Positions 1 through 6,088 of a stretch of DNA of 6,973 nt are shown here, piece by piece. A model generated the notes under the pieces. That model had not been told where the DNA came from. It saw only the letters and a program-made list of their open reading frames with translations, and searched no databases. The translations under genes and the position numbers were made by a program. Numbering within the stretch: position 1 is the first letter of the stretch; every line of letters begins with the position of its first letter. The DNA is from Candidatus Zixiibacteriota bacterium. Lineage in GTDB: Bacteria > Zixibacteria > MSB-5A5 > GN15 > FEB-12. The stretch spans positions 1-6,973 of the forward strand of contig JAOZPL010000102.1 in the NCBI GenBank assembly GCA_029932795.1, read 5' to 3'.

Positions 1-1
1 T

Positions 2-613
2 CATCTTGGGGGACAACTCGTCAGAAGTGAAAACCGTGAGTACGGGCGTTCTGTTCTTGAAATAAGCGGCGACAGCCGGCTCCTGGAAGATGTCGCACCC
101 GGCAGTCAGGTCTGGATGTCGCACGGGGATTCGATTGTCAGACTACCCGACGGTTTTTCTGTGATCGGTTCGACTGACTCGCTGGATATGGCGGCAATTG
201 CCAACGAGGAGAAACAGATCTATGGCCTGCAGTTTCATCCGGAGGTACATCACACTACCGAAGGAAATAAGATCATCCGCAACTTTCTGTTTGATATCTG
301 TGGTGCCCGAGGGGACTGGACGACGGAGTCGTTTGCCGACGAGGCGGTGGAGAAGATACACGATCAGGTGGGTGATTCAGCCGTAGCGCTGGGCATTTCC
401 GGCGGTGTTGAGGGCCATCGGCGACCGGTTGCACGCCATCTTTGTGGACAACGGGCTGCTCCGCAAGGACGAATTCTCCAACGTCGTGAGCATGCTGGAT
501 ACCCTGGGCATAGACGTGCATGCGGTCGATGCCTCGGCGCTCTTTCTGGAACGTCTGGCCGGTGTGGAAGATCCCGAGGAGAAACGCAAGATTATCGGCA
601 GTACCTTTATTGA
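2..613 (+). CDS. guaA: GMP synthase, glutamine amidotransferase part (5'-truncated by window, frame broken near 409)
   Basis: GMP synthase makes GMP from XMP, ATP and glutamine in the cytoplasm. Its amidotransferase domain releases ammonia for the synthetase domain. The frame is open from the window edge and reads HLGG, REYG and WMSHGDS, then FHPEVHHT; all are GuaA amidotransferase signatures. The triad His (236-238) and Glu (242-244) are in FHPEV. The catalytic Cys would lie upstream of the window. A linker (GDWT) leads into the ATP-pyrophosphatase domain, where SGGV (398-409) begins the PP-loop SGGxDSS. GuaA similarity stops abruptly there. The remaining 67 or so codons to the stop at 613 are out-of-frame translation and resemble nothing. 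The true continuation is the overlapping frame from 405. As written, this frame would yield an amidotransferase domain with a junk tail. The identity is certain; whether the break is biological is not. Confidence 0.9.
   Translation, partial: HLGGQLVRSENREYGRSVLEISGDSRLLEDVAPGSQVWMSHGDSIVRLPDGFSVIGSTDSLDMAAIANEEKQIYGLQFHPEVHHTTEGNKIIRNFLFDICGARGDWTTESFADEAVEKIHDQVGDSAVALGISGGVEGHRRPVARHLCGQRAAPQGRILQRREHAGYPGHRRACGRCLGALSGTSGRCGRSRGETQDYRQYLY
398..413 (+). other. guaA: Deletion/frameshift junction in the guaA PP-loop
   Basis: Codons for Ser-Gly-Gly-Val end at 409 in one frame, and Arg-Ala-Ile-Gly begins at 411 in the next. In E. coli GuaA ten residues (DSSVTAMLLH) lie between these blocks, which is 30 nt. 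Only one nucleotide (410) remains here, giving a predicted net loss of 29 nt. This matches the observed frame change, which requires a loss of 3n+2. A shared GTTGA or TTGA at both deletion ends would be natural (GTT-GAx for Val-Asp and TTG-Agg for Leu-Arg), so slippage between short repeats is possible. That mechanism is inferred, because the lost bases are not visible. Confidence 0.75.
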
Positions 614-1238
614 TGTGTTCGAAGTTCAGGCCGAGAAGATGGGGGGTGTCGAATTCCTGGCGCAGGGAACACTCTACCCGGATGTGATCGAGTCCGTGTC
701 GTTCAAAGGGCCATCGGCGACGATCAAGTCGCATCACAATGTCGGCGGACTGAAAGAGGGGATGCGTCTGAAGCTTGTCGAGCCGTTGAGGGAGTTGTTC
801 AAGGACGAGGTTCGTGCTCTTGGTCGCGTGCTGGGACTGCCGCAGCAGTTTGTTCGACGCCATCCCTTCCCCGGACCAGGGTTAGCGGTGCGGATTATTG
901 GTGACGTTACCGGAGAGCGACTGGATTTGCTTCGCGAAGTTGACGCCATATTCATCGATGAGTTGCACAAGAATAAGATATATGATGACATATGGCAGGC
1001 GTTCTCAGTGCTGCTGCCGGTCAAGGCGGTAGGTGTGATGGGGGATGAACGGACGTATGAAAACGTGGTGGCGCTGCGGGCGGTGACATCGGTCGACGGT
1101 ATGACCGCTGACTGGGCCCGGATTGACAGTGACGTTCTGGCCCATATATCTAACCGGATTATCAGGGACGTCAAGGGGGTCAACCGGGTGGTGTACGATG
1201 TCTCTTCCAAGCCGCCGGCCACAATTGAGTGGGAATGA
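405..1238 (+). CDS. guaA: GMP synthase, ATP-pyrophosphatase and dimerisation part (second half of broken guaA)
   Basis: This frame carries the rest of GuaA to its natural end. It starts within the pyrophosphatase domain at RAIGDRL and FVDNGLLRK, then runs through DPEEKRKIIG, AQGTLYPDVIES, IKSHHNVGG and LFKDEVR. RHPFPGPGL (around residues 152-160) opens the C-terminal GMP-synthase dimerisation domain, and the protein ends in the family's classic KPPATIEWE before TGA at 1236-1238. The GTG at 405 is only an apparent start: it overlaps the upstream half and has no convincing ribosome site. The fragment lacks the amidotransferase domain and the PP-loop Asp-Ser-Ser, so it should not bind ATP normally. 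No other frame disruption is visible after 411, which suggests the lesion is recent or artefactual. In an intact gene this and the preceding fragment would be one protein. Confidence 0.92.
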   Translation: MLRAIGDRLHAIFVDNGLLRKDEFSNVVSMLDTLGIDVHAVDASALFLERLAGVEDPEEKRKIIGSTFIDVFEVQAEKMGGVEFLAQGTLYPDVIESVSFKGPSATIKSHHNVGGLKEGMRLKLVEPLRELFKDEVRALGRVLGLPQQFVRRHPFPGPGLAVRIIGDVTGERLDLLREVDAIFIDELHKNKIYDDIWQAFSVLLPVKAVGVMGDERTYENVVALRAVTSVDGMTADWARIDSDVLAHISNRIIRDVKGVNRVVYDVSSKPPATIEWE

Positions 1239-1288
1239 CCCTTTCGGAGCAATCATCAACGTTCAGTGGATCAGGTGATGGCAGTACT

Positions 1289-1297
1289 TGTTATGAT
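1289..1297 (+). promoter_or_regulatory. Possible extended -10 promoter for the alpha/beta hydrolase gene
   Basis: TG-T-TATGAT fits the extended -10 pattern TGnTATAAT with one mismatch. It lies in the 119-bp spacer after guaA and would start transcription near 1304, giving a leader of about 54 nt before the ATG at 1358. No good -35 box lies 16-18 bp upstream, which extended -10 promoters can tolerate. This is motif matching only, and the sigma factor preference of the host is unknown. Confidence 0.3.
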
Positions 1298-1357
1298 AGC
1301 TTTAGGTACCGGAATATCTAACTCTGCCGCTGTCCTGCCGGGCAGGGGCCGGGGAAT

Positions 1358-2179
1358 ATGATAGTAATACGCATAATGGTCGGGTTTATCATAGCTCTGG
1401 TCGTGGTTTTCGCCCTTTTGTGCGGCTACCTGTACTTTGCGCAGGACAGAGTTGTTTTTACGCCAAACCGGAAGATTGTAATAACCCCGGATGAGGTTAA
1501 CCTACCGTATGACGATGTCTATATTGAAATCGACAAAGGGGAAAGAATCAACGGCTGGTATTTTCCGGTTAACGATAGCGCCAGAACGGTGCTCTTTTGC
1601 CACGGCAACGCCGGAAACATCTCGCATCGACTGGAAACTGTAGAGATGTTCACCAAGCTTGGCGTGAACGTATTTCTCTTTGACTACCGTGGATACGGAC
1701 TTTCCGACGGTTTCCCAACAGAAGAAAACGTGTACGCCGATGCCGAGGTGGCCTACCACTGGCTGTGCGGAGAGAAATCAGTGGCCCCGGAAAGAATCAT
1801 CATCTTTGGTCGTTCGCTCGGTGGCGCTGTCGCCATTGAGCTGGCCAGCCGCGTTCCGTGCGCCGGTTTGATCGTGGAATCGTCGTTTACTTCGGCGATC
1901 GAAATGGGGCGGCGAATGTTTCCCTATCTGCCAATTGGCTTCCTGATCCGTTATCGCTTTGATTCAGTATCCAAAATTAACCGGTTGGATTGTCCTATCC
2001 TGGTAGTGCATTCGCCTGAAGATGACCTGATTCCGTTCGAGATGGGTCGGCGATTGTATGATAATGCCGGCCAGCCAAAGTGTTTTATCCCTATCACCGG
2101 GGGGCACAATGACCGTGTGTATATGCAGAACGAGTCGTATCTGGCCGGTCTGCGGGAGTTCATCAACTCCTGGAAATAG
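1358..2179 (+). CDS. Membrane-anchored alpha/beta hydrolase, BEM46/ABHD13-like
   Basis: This is a 273-residue serine hydrolase of the alpha/beta fold, BEM46/ABHD13 type. Residues 7-27 or so form a single hydrophobic helix, probably an uncleaved anchor. Motifs in order are CHGNAGN (81-87, strand 3 and oxyanion-hole region), FDYRGYGLSDG (108-118), the nucleophile elbow GRSLGG with Ser153, a likely catalytic Asp222 in HSPEDDLIP, and His250 in GGHND. The catalytic triad therefore looks complete. The length suits the family, which is usually 270-340 residues. The ATG at 1358 follows a G-rich stretch (1347-1354) that may serve as a weak ribosome site. An in-frame ATG at 1376 would shorten the anchor slightly. 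The substrate cannot be told from sequence: members are annotated as esterases, lipases or peptidases, often without evidence. The 119-bp and 153-bp flanking spacers suggest it may be transcribed alone. Confidence 0.9.
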   Translation: MIVIRIMVGFIIALVVVFALLCGYLYFAQDRVVFTPNRKIVITPDEVNLPYDDVYIEIDKGERINGWYFPVNDSARTVLFCHGNAGNISHRLETVEMFTKLGVNVFLFDYRGYGLSDGFPTEENVYADAEVAYHWLCGEKSVAPERIIIFGRSLGGAVAIELASRVPCAGLIVESSFTSAIEMGRRMFPYLPIGFLIRYRFDSVSKINRLDCPILVVHSPEDDLIPFEMGRRLYDNAGQPKCFIPITGGHNDRVYMQNESYLAGLREFINSWK

Positions 2180-2268
2180 AATTGCGCCCGGGAAAAGTTG
2201 GTTTGTCAGGTAAGAATCGGTATTGGAACGGCCGGTGGCCTGTACTAGTCATCATTCTGTTAAATCGG

Positions 2269-2298
2269 TTGACAATCCGCAACAGAGCTGGTTATTTT
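2269..2298 (+). promoter_or_regulatory. Possible promoter for the polyprenyl synthase gene
   Basis: A perfect TTGACA (2269-2274) is followed after 18 bp by TATTTT (2293-2298), which matches four of six bases of the -10 consensus. Transcription would begin near 2305, about 28 nt before the GTG at 2333. The placement in the 153-bp spacer is right for the downstream gene. The -10 box is mediocre, so this is a candidate only. Confidence 0.4.
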
Positions 2299-2332
2299 GG
2301 CGTTTTCTGAATTGAAGCGAAAGTAATCTCGC

Positions 2333-3322
2333 GTGGCGATGGTAGAAACAGACAGTCTTGTTCGATGTACTGAACCGATCCAATCTGACCTGGAGAGCTT
2401 CGATCGGAAGCTTGCTGATTATCTTCAAGGTGACTCTCCGCTCATTACTTCACTGGCCCGGCATCTGCTGAAGTCAAAAGGGAAACGGATCCGCCCATCC
2501 TTTCTGTTTCTCTCGGCTCGGGCTTCCGATAATTACTCCGAATACGCCGTGGACGCCTCGTTGGCGATTGAACTGATTCATACCGCTACCCTCCTGCATG
2601 ACGACGTTGTTGATGATTCCGAACTGCGCCGCGGCCAGGAAACGGTTAATCACAAGTGGACGAACCTGATATCGGTCTTAATGGGTGACTATCTCTTTGC
2701 CAAGGCCTCACGAGTTATGGCTGATACCGGCTCGATAGATCTGGTTGGGGCGATTGCTGTGGCGGCGCAGCGTGTCTCGATTGGAGAACTTCGGCAGATT
2801 GAAGAGATCGCCAACTATTCACTGTCCGAGGAAGAATACCTCGAGATAATTGCTGACAAGACAGCGTCACTTTTTGCGGTATCGTGCGAAACTGGCCCTC
2901 TTCTGAACGCACGCCAAAGGAAGGAGCGTGAGAGTTTTGCGGCGTTTGGGGAAAACATTGGTATCGCATTCCAGATCATCGATGACCTGCTTGATTTTGT
3001 GGGTAACGCAGAGGTCACCGGCAAAGAGCCCGGGAACGATCTCCTGAATGGAAAAGTGACACTGCCTCTGATTTATTCTCTCAGTAGAGTAAGCGAGGCA
3101 AGCCGCCATGAGATAATCGGGTATCTTAGCAACGATGGTAATGAAGAATCGTTTCAGAAGGTGTATGATTTCGTGGGGGAGAATGGTGGCATCGATTACG
3201 CTTATAAACGGGCTGACGATCTCTGCCAGCGGGGGCTTGACTCGGTCTCGCCCGCTCAGGTCTCGGTGTACTATAACTCTCTGATCGACCTGGTTCACTA
3301 CACTATTGCGCGAGCTTCCTAG
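2333..3322 (+). CDS. Long-chain polyprenyl diphosphate synthase (IspB/HepT type, trans-isoprenyl)
   Basis: This enzyme elongates an allylic diphosphate with isopentenyl diphosphate units, usually to make the side chain of menaquinone or ubiquinone. The signatures of the family are all present: GKRIRP (residues 50-55), the first aspartate-rich motif DDVVD (90-94) followed by RRGQETVNHKW, MGDYLFAKA (117-125), and the second aspartate-rich motif DDLLD (217-221). The GNDLLNGKVTLP stretch (234-245) follows. The residue five before the first motif is Ala85. A small residue there leaves the product pocket open and points to a long chain rather than farnesyl or geranylgeranyl. The exact chain length cannot be read. 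At 329 residues it is of normal size. GTG at 2333 is chosen because GAAAG (about 2319-2323) lies 9 nt upstream. ATG at 2339 is a close alternative that removes two residues. No quinone-ring genes are visible nearby. Confidence 0.93.
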   Translation: MAMVETDSLVRCTEPIQSDLESFDRKLADYLQGDSPLITSLARHLLKSKGKRIRPSFLFLSARASDNYSEYAVDASLAIELIHTATLLHDDVVDDSELRRGQETVNHKWTNLISVLMGDYLFAKASRVMADTGSIDLVGAIAVAAQRVSIGELRQIEEIANYSLSEEEYLEIIADKTASLFAVSCETGPLLNARQRKERESFAAFGENIGIAFQIIDDLLDFVGNAEVTGKEPGNDLLNGKVTLPLIYSLSRVSEASRHEIIGYLSNDGNEESFQKVYDFVGENGGIDYAYKRADDLCQRGLDSVSPAQVSVYYNSLIDLVHYTIARAS

Positions 3323-3416
3323 GCTGACGAATAACTGTGGTTTCCCGGCAAAGCGATCTAGTTGTTGTCACTCTTCTTTCCAAACCTTGGTTGGCCATCA
3401 ATGTATAAAGGGCGAA

Positions 3417-5588
3417 ATGTTCGGTCTTAAAGATATCTCGATAGAGTTCCTCACCGGAAATCCAGTTCTGGTGGGCCTGGCCTTTGTTGTGCTGATTTTG
3501 CTGTCATTATTGTTATATTTCAAGACCAATCCACCGCTGCCGCTGCATTTTCGGATTCTTCTGGGGGGGTTGCGTGTTATCGCCATGCTGGCGCTAATCG
3601 GAGCCTTGTTCGAGCCGGTGATAAGTTTCAGCCGTGAATATAACCGCAACGTCCGCGTGGCGGTGCTGCTCGATAAGTCGTCCAGCATGGATCGACAGGA
3701 ACCGGACAAATCGAGAGCCGCGCGACTTGACTCTCTTATGTCGTGCCCTGATTTCTCCCGTCTCAAGGCGAGTGCCGACGTGGAAACTTACTACTTTGGT
3801 GAGAATGTTGATCAGTCATCTGATCTGGTCAACCGGGACAAGACCGCGCTGGGCGAGGCGCTGCACGAATTGTCGCGTCGGGAGCTGGCCGAGCCATCGG
3901 ATTTCTGGTTCCTTTTCTCTGATGGTAACTCGAACAGCGGGCGGCAGCCGGCTGACGCAGCCCGGGGGTTGTCTGTTCCCGTTTACAGTATTGACATGGC
4001 TCAGGATGCCGGCAGCTTTGATGTCGCTTTGAGCGCTGTCGACTTTAATCCGGTCGTGTTTGTGGGACAGAAGACGGAGATGAAAGTCAAGCTGAACTGG
4101 CACAGTGCCAGAGGGCAGAGGTTCACGGTACAACTACGGCACGACACGAGGATACTGGACGAGTCGCATTACACGTTGTCGCAGGAGGATGGTCTGGGAG
4201 AAGTGACCCTCAGCTATGTTCCGGCAGAGCCGGGACAGAGACTGTTGCAGGTGCAGATACCCATACTCGAAGAAGAGGAAACGGGCGAAAACAATCAGCG
4301 GACGGTTGCTGTAAAAGTGCTCAAGAGCCGACTTACCATCCTGTTGGTAACGGCTCATCCGGACTATGAAGTCGGCTTTCTGAATCGGTACCTCAAACAG
4401 TCAGAGAAGTACGATGTTGATCTGATAGTTACTGGCCCCAAAGCTGGAAACCTGTTTGATCGTTTCCCGGCAAGCCAGACGGAACTCAACAGGTATGATC
4501 TGGTGATTCTGCACGATCCCGAGCCGTCTTCTCTGGAAGCCTATCAGGAGATTATCAAATCGTACTTGTCCGAGAGAGGGGGGGCGATCTGGGTAACAAT
4601 GGGCCGTCAGTTCGCCGAGAGCGGGCCAGTACCCTGGTTTAATAGACTCTTGCCATTCTCACAATCGTCGCAGCGGGGGGTTGATTATGGTGACTTTCAT
4701 GGCCAACCGGCCGAGGGGAACCTGTTCCATCCGGCGGTCCGACTGGCTGACGACCGCAGCGGGATTCGCGAAGTTTGGGCCGACCTGCCGCCGTTCCGGT
4801 CGCTGGTCCGCTGCGATCAGACTGATCTGACCGGTGTTGTTCTGGCTTATGCATCAGGGCCGGGATTGGACAGGCTGAATATCCCTATTCTGGGTTACAA
4901 AAGGTTCGGCCCCGGCAAGTTGCTGTCTGTTGCCGCTCTACCCATGTGGCACTGGAGCTTTATCAACCTTGGCTTCGGGGAGGATGACAGTCATTACGGC
5001 ACTCTTCTGGAGGGGGTGATAAGCTGGCTGACGGTGCCGGAAGATTTCGATCCGATACGGATTGCCCCCGATAAAGAAGTCTTCAACCGGGGAGAGCAGA
5101 TTCGGTTTGAAGGGTTCGCATTTGACCAGGGCTTTCGGCCGATTCCGGGGGTGACCGGGGTCGTTCAGATTATGGAAGAAGAATCGCATGAGGCCTACGA
5201 AGCTGATCTGATAGAGCACGGCGAGGGGAAGTTCCGTGCGCTGTATGATCAGGTGCCACCGGGCAGGTACCATTACAAAGCGTTGTTCGAAAAAGAGGGA
5301 CAGGTGCTCAAGCAAAGAGAGGGTAGAATACAGGTTGAGCCGTTTTCACTGGAGGAGTACGACCAGGACGGGGACCCTTCAACCCTGATGGCTGTAGCCC
5401 GCCTCTCCGGTGGTGACTACTTCACATGTCAGCAATTCGCACAGGCAGTCTCGGCGGTTGATCTATCACCGATAACGGAGAGTCAGGAGGGAGAAATAGT
5501 CATCTGGGGTAGGCTCTGGCTCCTGTTGATTTTTATTGGGTCACTGGGGCTGGAGTGGGTACTCAGGAAGCTGAATGACTTAATCTAG
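3417..5588 (+). CDS. Membrane-anchored VWA-domain protein with amidotransferase-like and C-terminal beta domains
   Basis: Start at ATG 3417, 7 nt after an AGGG (3409-3412); the frame is open back to 3306 inside the prenyl synthase gene, but that extension is unlike a protein N-terminus. The 723-residue product has membrane helices at about 17-35 and 46-69, a VWA domain at about 79-195, and a beta-rich domain at about 203-300. A flavodoxin-like, amidotransferase-type region follows at about 305-535, then another beta-rich segment (545-640) and a final helix at about 694-716. The metal site (MIDAS) is complete: Asp86, Ser88 and Ser90 (DKSSS), Thr143 and Asp169 (FSDG). Positive residues between helices 1 and 2 and after helix 3 place the large body in the periplasm. 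No amidotransferase Cys-His-Glu triad is evident, so that region is probably structural. The layout recalls large BatA-like proteins of Bacteroidota, Planctomycetota and relatives. The usual MoxR ATPase and DUF58 partners are absent from this window. VWA domains bind protein ligands through a metal; the ligand here is unknown. Confidence 0.85.
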   Translation: MFGLKDISIEFLTGNPVLVGLAFVVLILLSLLLYFKTNPPLPLHFRILLGGLRVIAMLALIGALFEPVISFSREYNRNVRVAVLLDKSSSMDRQEPDKSRAARLDSLMSCPDFSRLKASADVETYYFGENVDQSSDLVNRDKTALGEALHELSRRELAEPSDFWFLFSDGNSNSGRQPADAARGLSVPVYSIDMAQDAGSFDVALSAVDFNPVVFVGQKTEMKVKLNWHSARGQRFTVQLRHDTRILDESHYTLSQEDGLGEVTLSYVPAEPGQRLLQVQIPILEEEETGENNQRTVAVKVLKSRLTILLVTAHPDYEVGFLNRYLKQSEKYDVDLIVTGPKAGNLFDRFPASQTELNRYDLVILHDPEPSSLEAYQEIIKSYLSERGGAIWVTMGRQFAESGPVPWFNRLLPFSQSSQRGVDYGDFHGQPAEGNLFHPAVRLADDRSGIREVWADLPPFRSLVRCDQTDLTGVVLAYASGPGLDRLNIPILGYKRFGPGKLLSVAALPMWHWSFINLGFGEDDSHYGTLLEGVISWLTVPEDFDPIRIAPDKEVFNRGEQIRFEGFAFDQGFRPIPGVTGVVQIMEEESHEAYEADLIEHGEGKFRALYDQVPPGRYHYKALFEKEGQVLKQREGRIQVEPFSLEEYDQDGDPSTLMAVARLSGGDYFTCQQFAQAVSAVDLSPITESQEGEIVIWGRLWLLLIFIGSLGLEWVLRKLNDLI

Positions 5589-5921
5589 GGGTATGGCGAC
5601 CTTTTTATGTCGCTGAACAAAGGACTTGAGGTCGGCTTTCTCAGCCAGGGCGATCTTCTGTGCTGAGAGACCCTCAATCAGCTTTTTTATTCGTTCAGCA
5701 GACTCTATAATCTGCAAAAGGCCTTTTTTCTGTCGGTTGGTCAGTCCATCGCTGATGTTCAGCAGGAGGTCGGCATGCCCGATAACCCCGGCCAGCAGGT
5801 TATTGATTTCGTGGTTAAGCGTCAGGCAATGGGCCAGGTATGGTTTCAAGGCCCGAAACAGCGAGATGTCCTCTTTGAGGTTCTCGGATATATCTACATC
5901 CTGTAGAGAAGTATCCCCCAT
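5580..5921 (-). CDS. Small stand-alone DHp (HisKA-like) histidine-phosphotransfer protein
   Basis: The 113-residue product resembles the dimerisation and phosphoacceptor domain of a sensor histidine kinase and little else. NHEINNLLAGVIGHADLLL (36-54) is a typical H-box, with His37 as candidate phosphoacceptor followed by Glu38. The usual HExxNP proline is Leu42 here. ISDGLTNRQKKGLLQII and SAERIKKLIEGL (about 56-85) fit the second helix of the hairpin. No N, G1 or G2 box of an ATPase domain exists: the frame stops at 5580, 9 nt inside the 3' end of the convergent VWA gene. No sensor domain, signal peptide or membrane helix is present, so the protein should be cytoplasmic. AAGGA (5935-5931) lies 9 nt before the ATG, a good ribosome site that supports a real gene. 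It may relay phosphate like Spo0B or ChpT, act as a dominant regulator, or be the remnant of a kinase. No response regulator lies in the window. Confidence 0.75.
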   Translation of the reverse strand: MGDTSLQDVDISENLKEDISLFRALKPYLAHCLTLNHEINNLLAGVIGHADLLLNISDGLTNRQKKGLLQIIESAERIKKLIEGLSAQKIALAEKADLKSFVQRHKKVAIPLD

Positions 5922-5930
5922 AGATTGATG

Positions 5931-5935
5931 TCCTT
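5931..5935 (-). promoter_or_regulatory. Ribosome binding site of the DHp gene
   Basis: Read on the minus strand, AAGGA sits 9 nt upstream of the ATG at 5921. It fixes this start over any internal one and is the best evidence that the small frame is translated. Confidence 0.65.
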
Positions 5936-5964
5936 GTAAAAAGAATATGCCCCCGTCGTGTTCT

Positions 5965-5992
5965 ATATTAGTATATCGGGAAAAAACACCAA
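5965..5992 (-). promoter_or_regulatory. Possible promoter of the DHp gene
   Basis: On the minus strand TTGGTG (5992-5987) and TAATAT (5970-5965) are 16 bp apart and could be -35 and -10 boxes. The neighbouring TATACT (5975-5970) is a closer -10 match but has no partner at the right distance. If the first pair is used, the -35 box lies in one arm of the inverted repeat 5987-6013, so a protein bound there would block it. Both boxes are imperfect. Confidence 0.25.
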
Positions 5993-6013
5993 TTGATTAT
6001 GTTTTCATTGGTG
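5981..6013 (-). terminator. Inverted repeat followed by six T: possible attenuator or terminator (or operator)
   Basis: CACCAAT (5987-5993) and ATTGGTG (6007-6013) are perfect 7-bp inverted arms around a 13-nt loop. On the minus strand the stem is followed immediately by TTTTTT (5986-5981), the layout of an intrinsic terminator. It lies 60 nt upstream of the DHp start. It could therefore stop readthrough antisense to the lysine-dehydrogenase-like gene, or attenuate a transcript that starts above 6013. The stem has only three G-C pairs and the loop is large, so it may be weak. As DNA, the same dyad could be an operator between the two divergent genes. Confidence 0.4.
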
Positions 6014-6045
6014 GAGATTTGTTTCCTCTGATCCGGTTCCGTTGT

Positions 6046-6051
6046 TATATT
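6046..6051 (+). promoter_or_regulatory. Possible -10 box of the lysine-dehydrogenase-like gene
   Basis: TATATT matches five of six bases of the -10 consensus and lies 37 nt before the ATG at 6089, giving a leader of about 30 nt. The sequence 17 bp upstream (TTCCTC) is a poor -35, so an activator or another sigma factor might be needed. TTGTTT (6019-6024) is a better -35 in sequence but lies 21 bp away, which is too far. Confidence 0.25.
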
Positions 6052-6088
6052 CGGAGTTGCGATTGTCAGCACATACAGTGAGGTAAGG

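Noticed and set aside
398..413. Programmed ribosomal frameshifting as the explanation for the guaA frame change.
   Set aside because: There is no slippery heptamer, and about ten conserved residues including the PP-loop Asp-Ser-Ser are absent from both frames, so shifting alone would not restore the enzyme.
273..863. A 196-codon open frame on the minus strand opposite guaA.
   Set aside because: It lies antisense to strongly conserved GuaA coding sequence, its product has no recognisable motif, and it is best explained as a shadow frame.
734..1252. A 172-codon minus-strand open frame opposite the guaA C-terminal domain.
   Set aside because: The plus strand encodes a full GuaA C-terminus ending in the family signature; the antisense product is low-complexity Ser/Thr/Arg-rich and looks non-coding.
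1334..1346. A 13-bp palindrome (CCTGCC-G-GGCAGG) just before the hydrolase start, considered as a terminator for guaA.
   Set aside because: No T-run follows. As RNA it could form only a short stem next to the start codon and might slow translation, but nothing else supports a regulatory role.
2230..2240. GGCC-GGT-GGCC after the hydrolase gene as a terminator hairpin.
   Set aside because: The stem is only 4 bp with a 3-nt loop and no T-run follows.
3404..3409. TATAAA as a -10 box for the VWA gene.
   Set aside because: It lies only 7 nt before the ATG, so transcription would start at or after the start codon, and no -35 box is at the right distance.
3306..3416. A 37-codon upstream extension of the VWA gene overlapping the prenyl synthase stop.
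   Set aside because: The extra residues are Cys/Arg-rich and unlike a signal or anchor. ATG 3417 begins a normal N-terminus right before the first membrane helix and has a nearby AGGG.
5596..5613. GCGAC and GTCGC inverted repeat near the convergent gene ends, considered as a shared terminator.
   Set aside because: The stem is 5 bp, it has no T-run on either side, and it lies inside the DHp coding sequence.
5626..5928. A 100-codon plus-strand open frame opposite the DHp gene.
   Set aside because: The minus strand shows a clear H-box and a ribosome site; the plus-strand product has no recognisable features.
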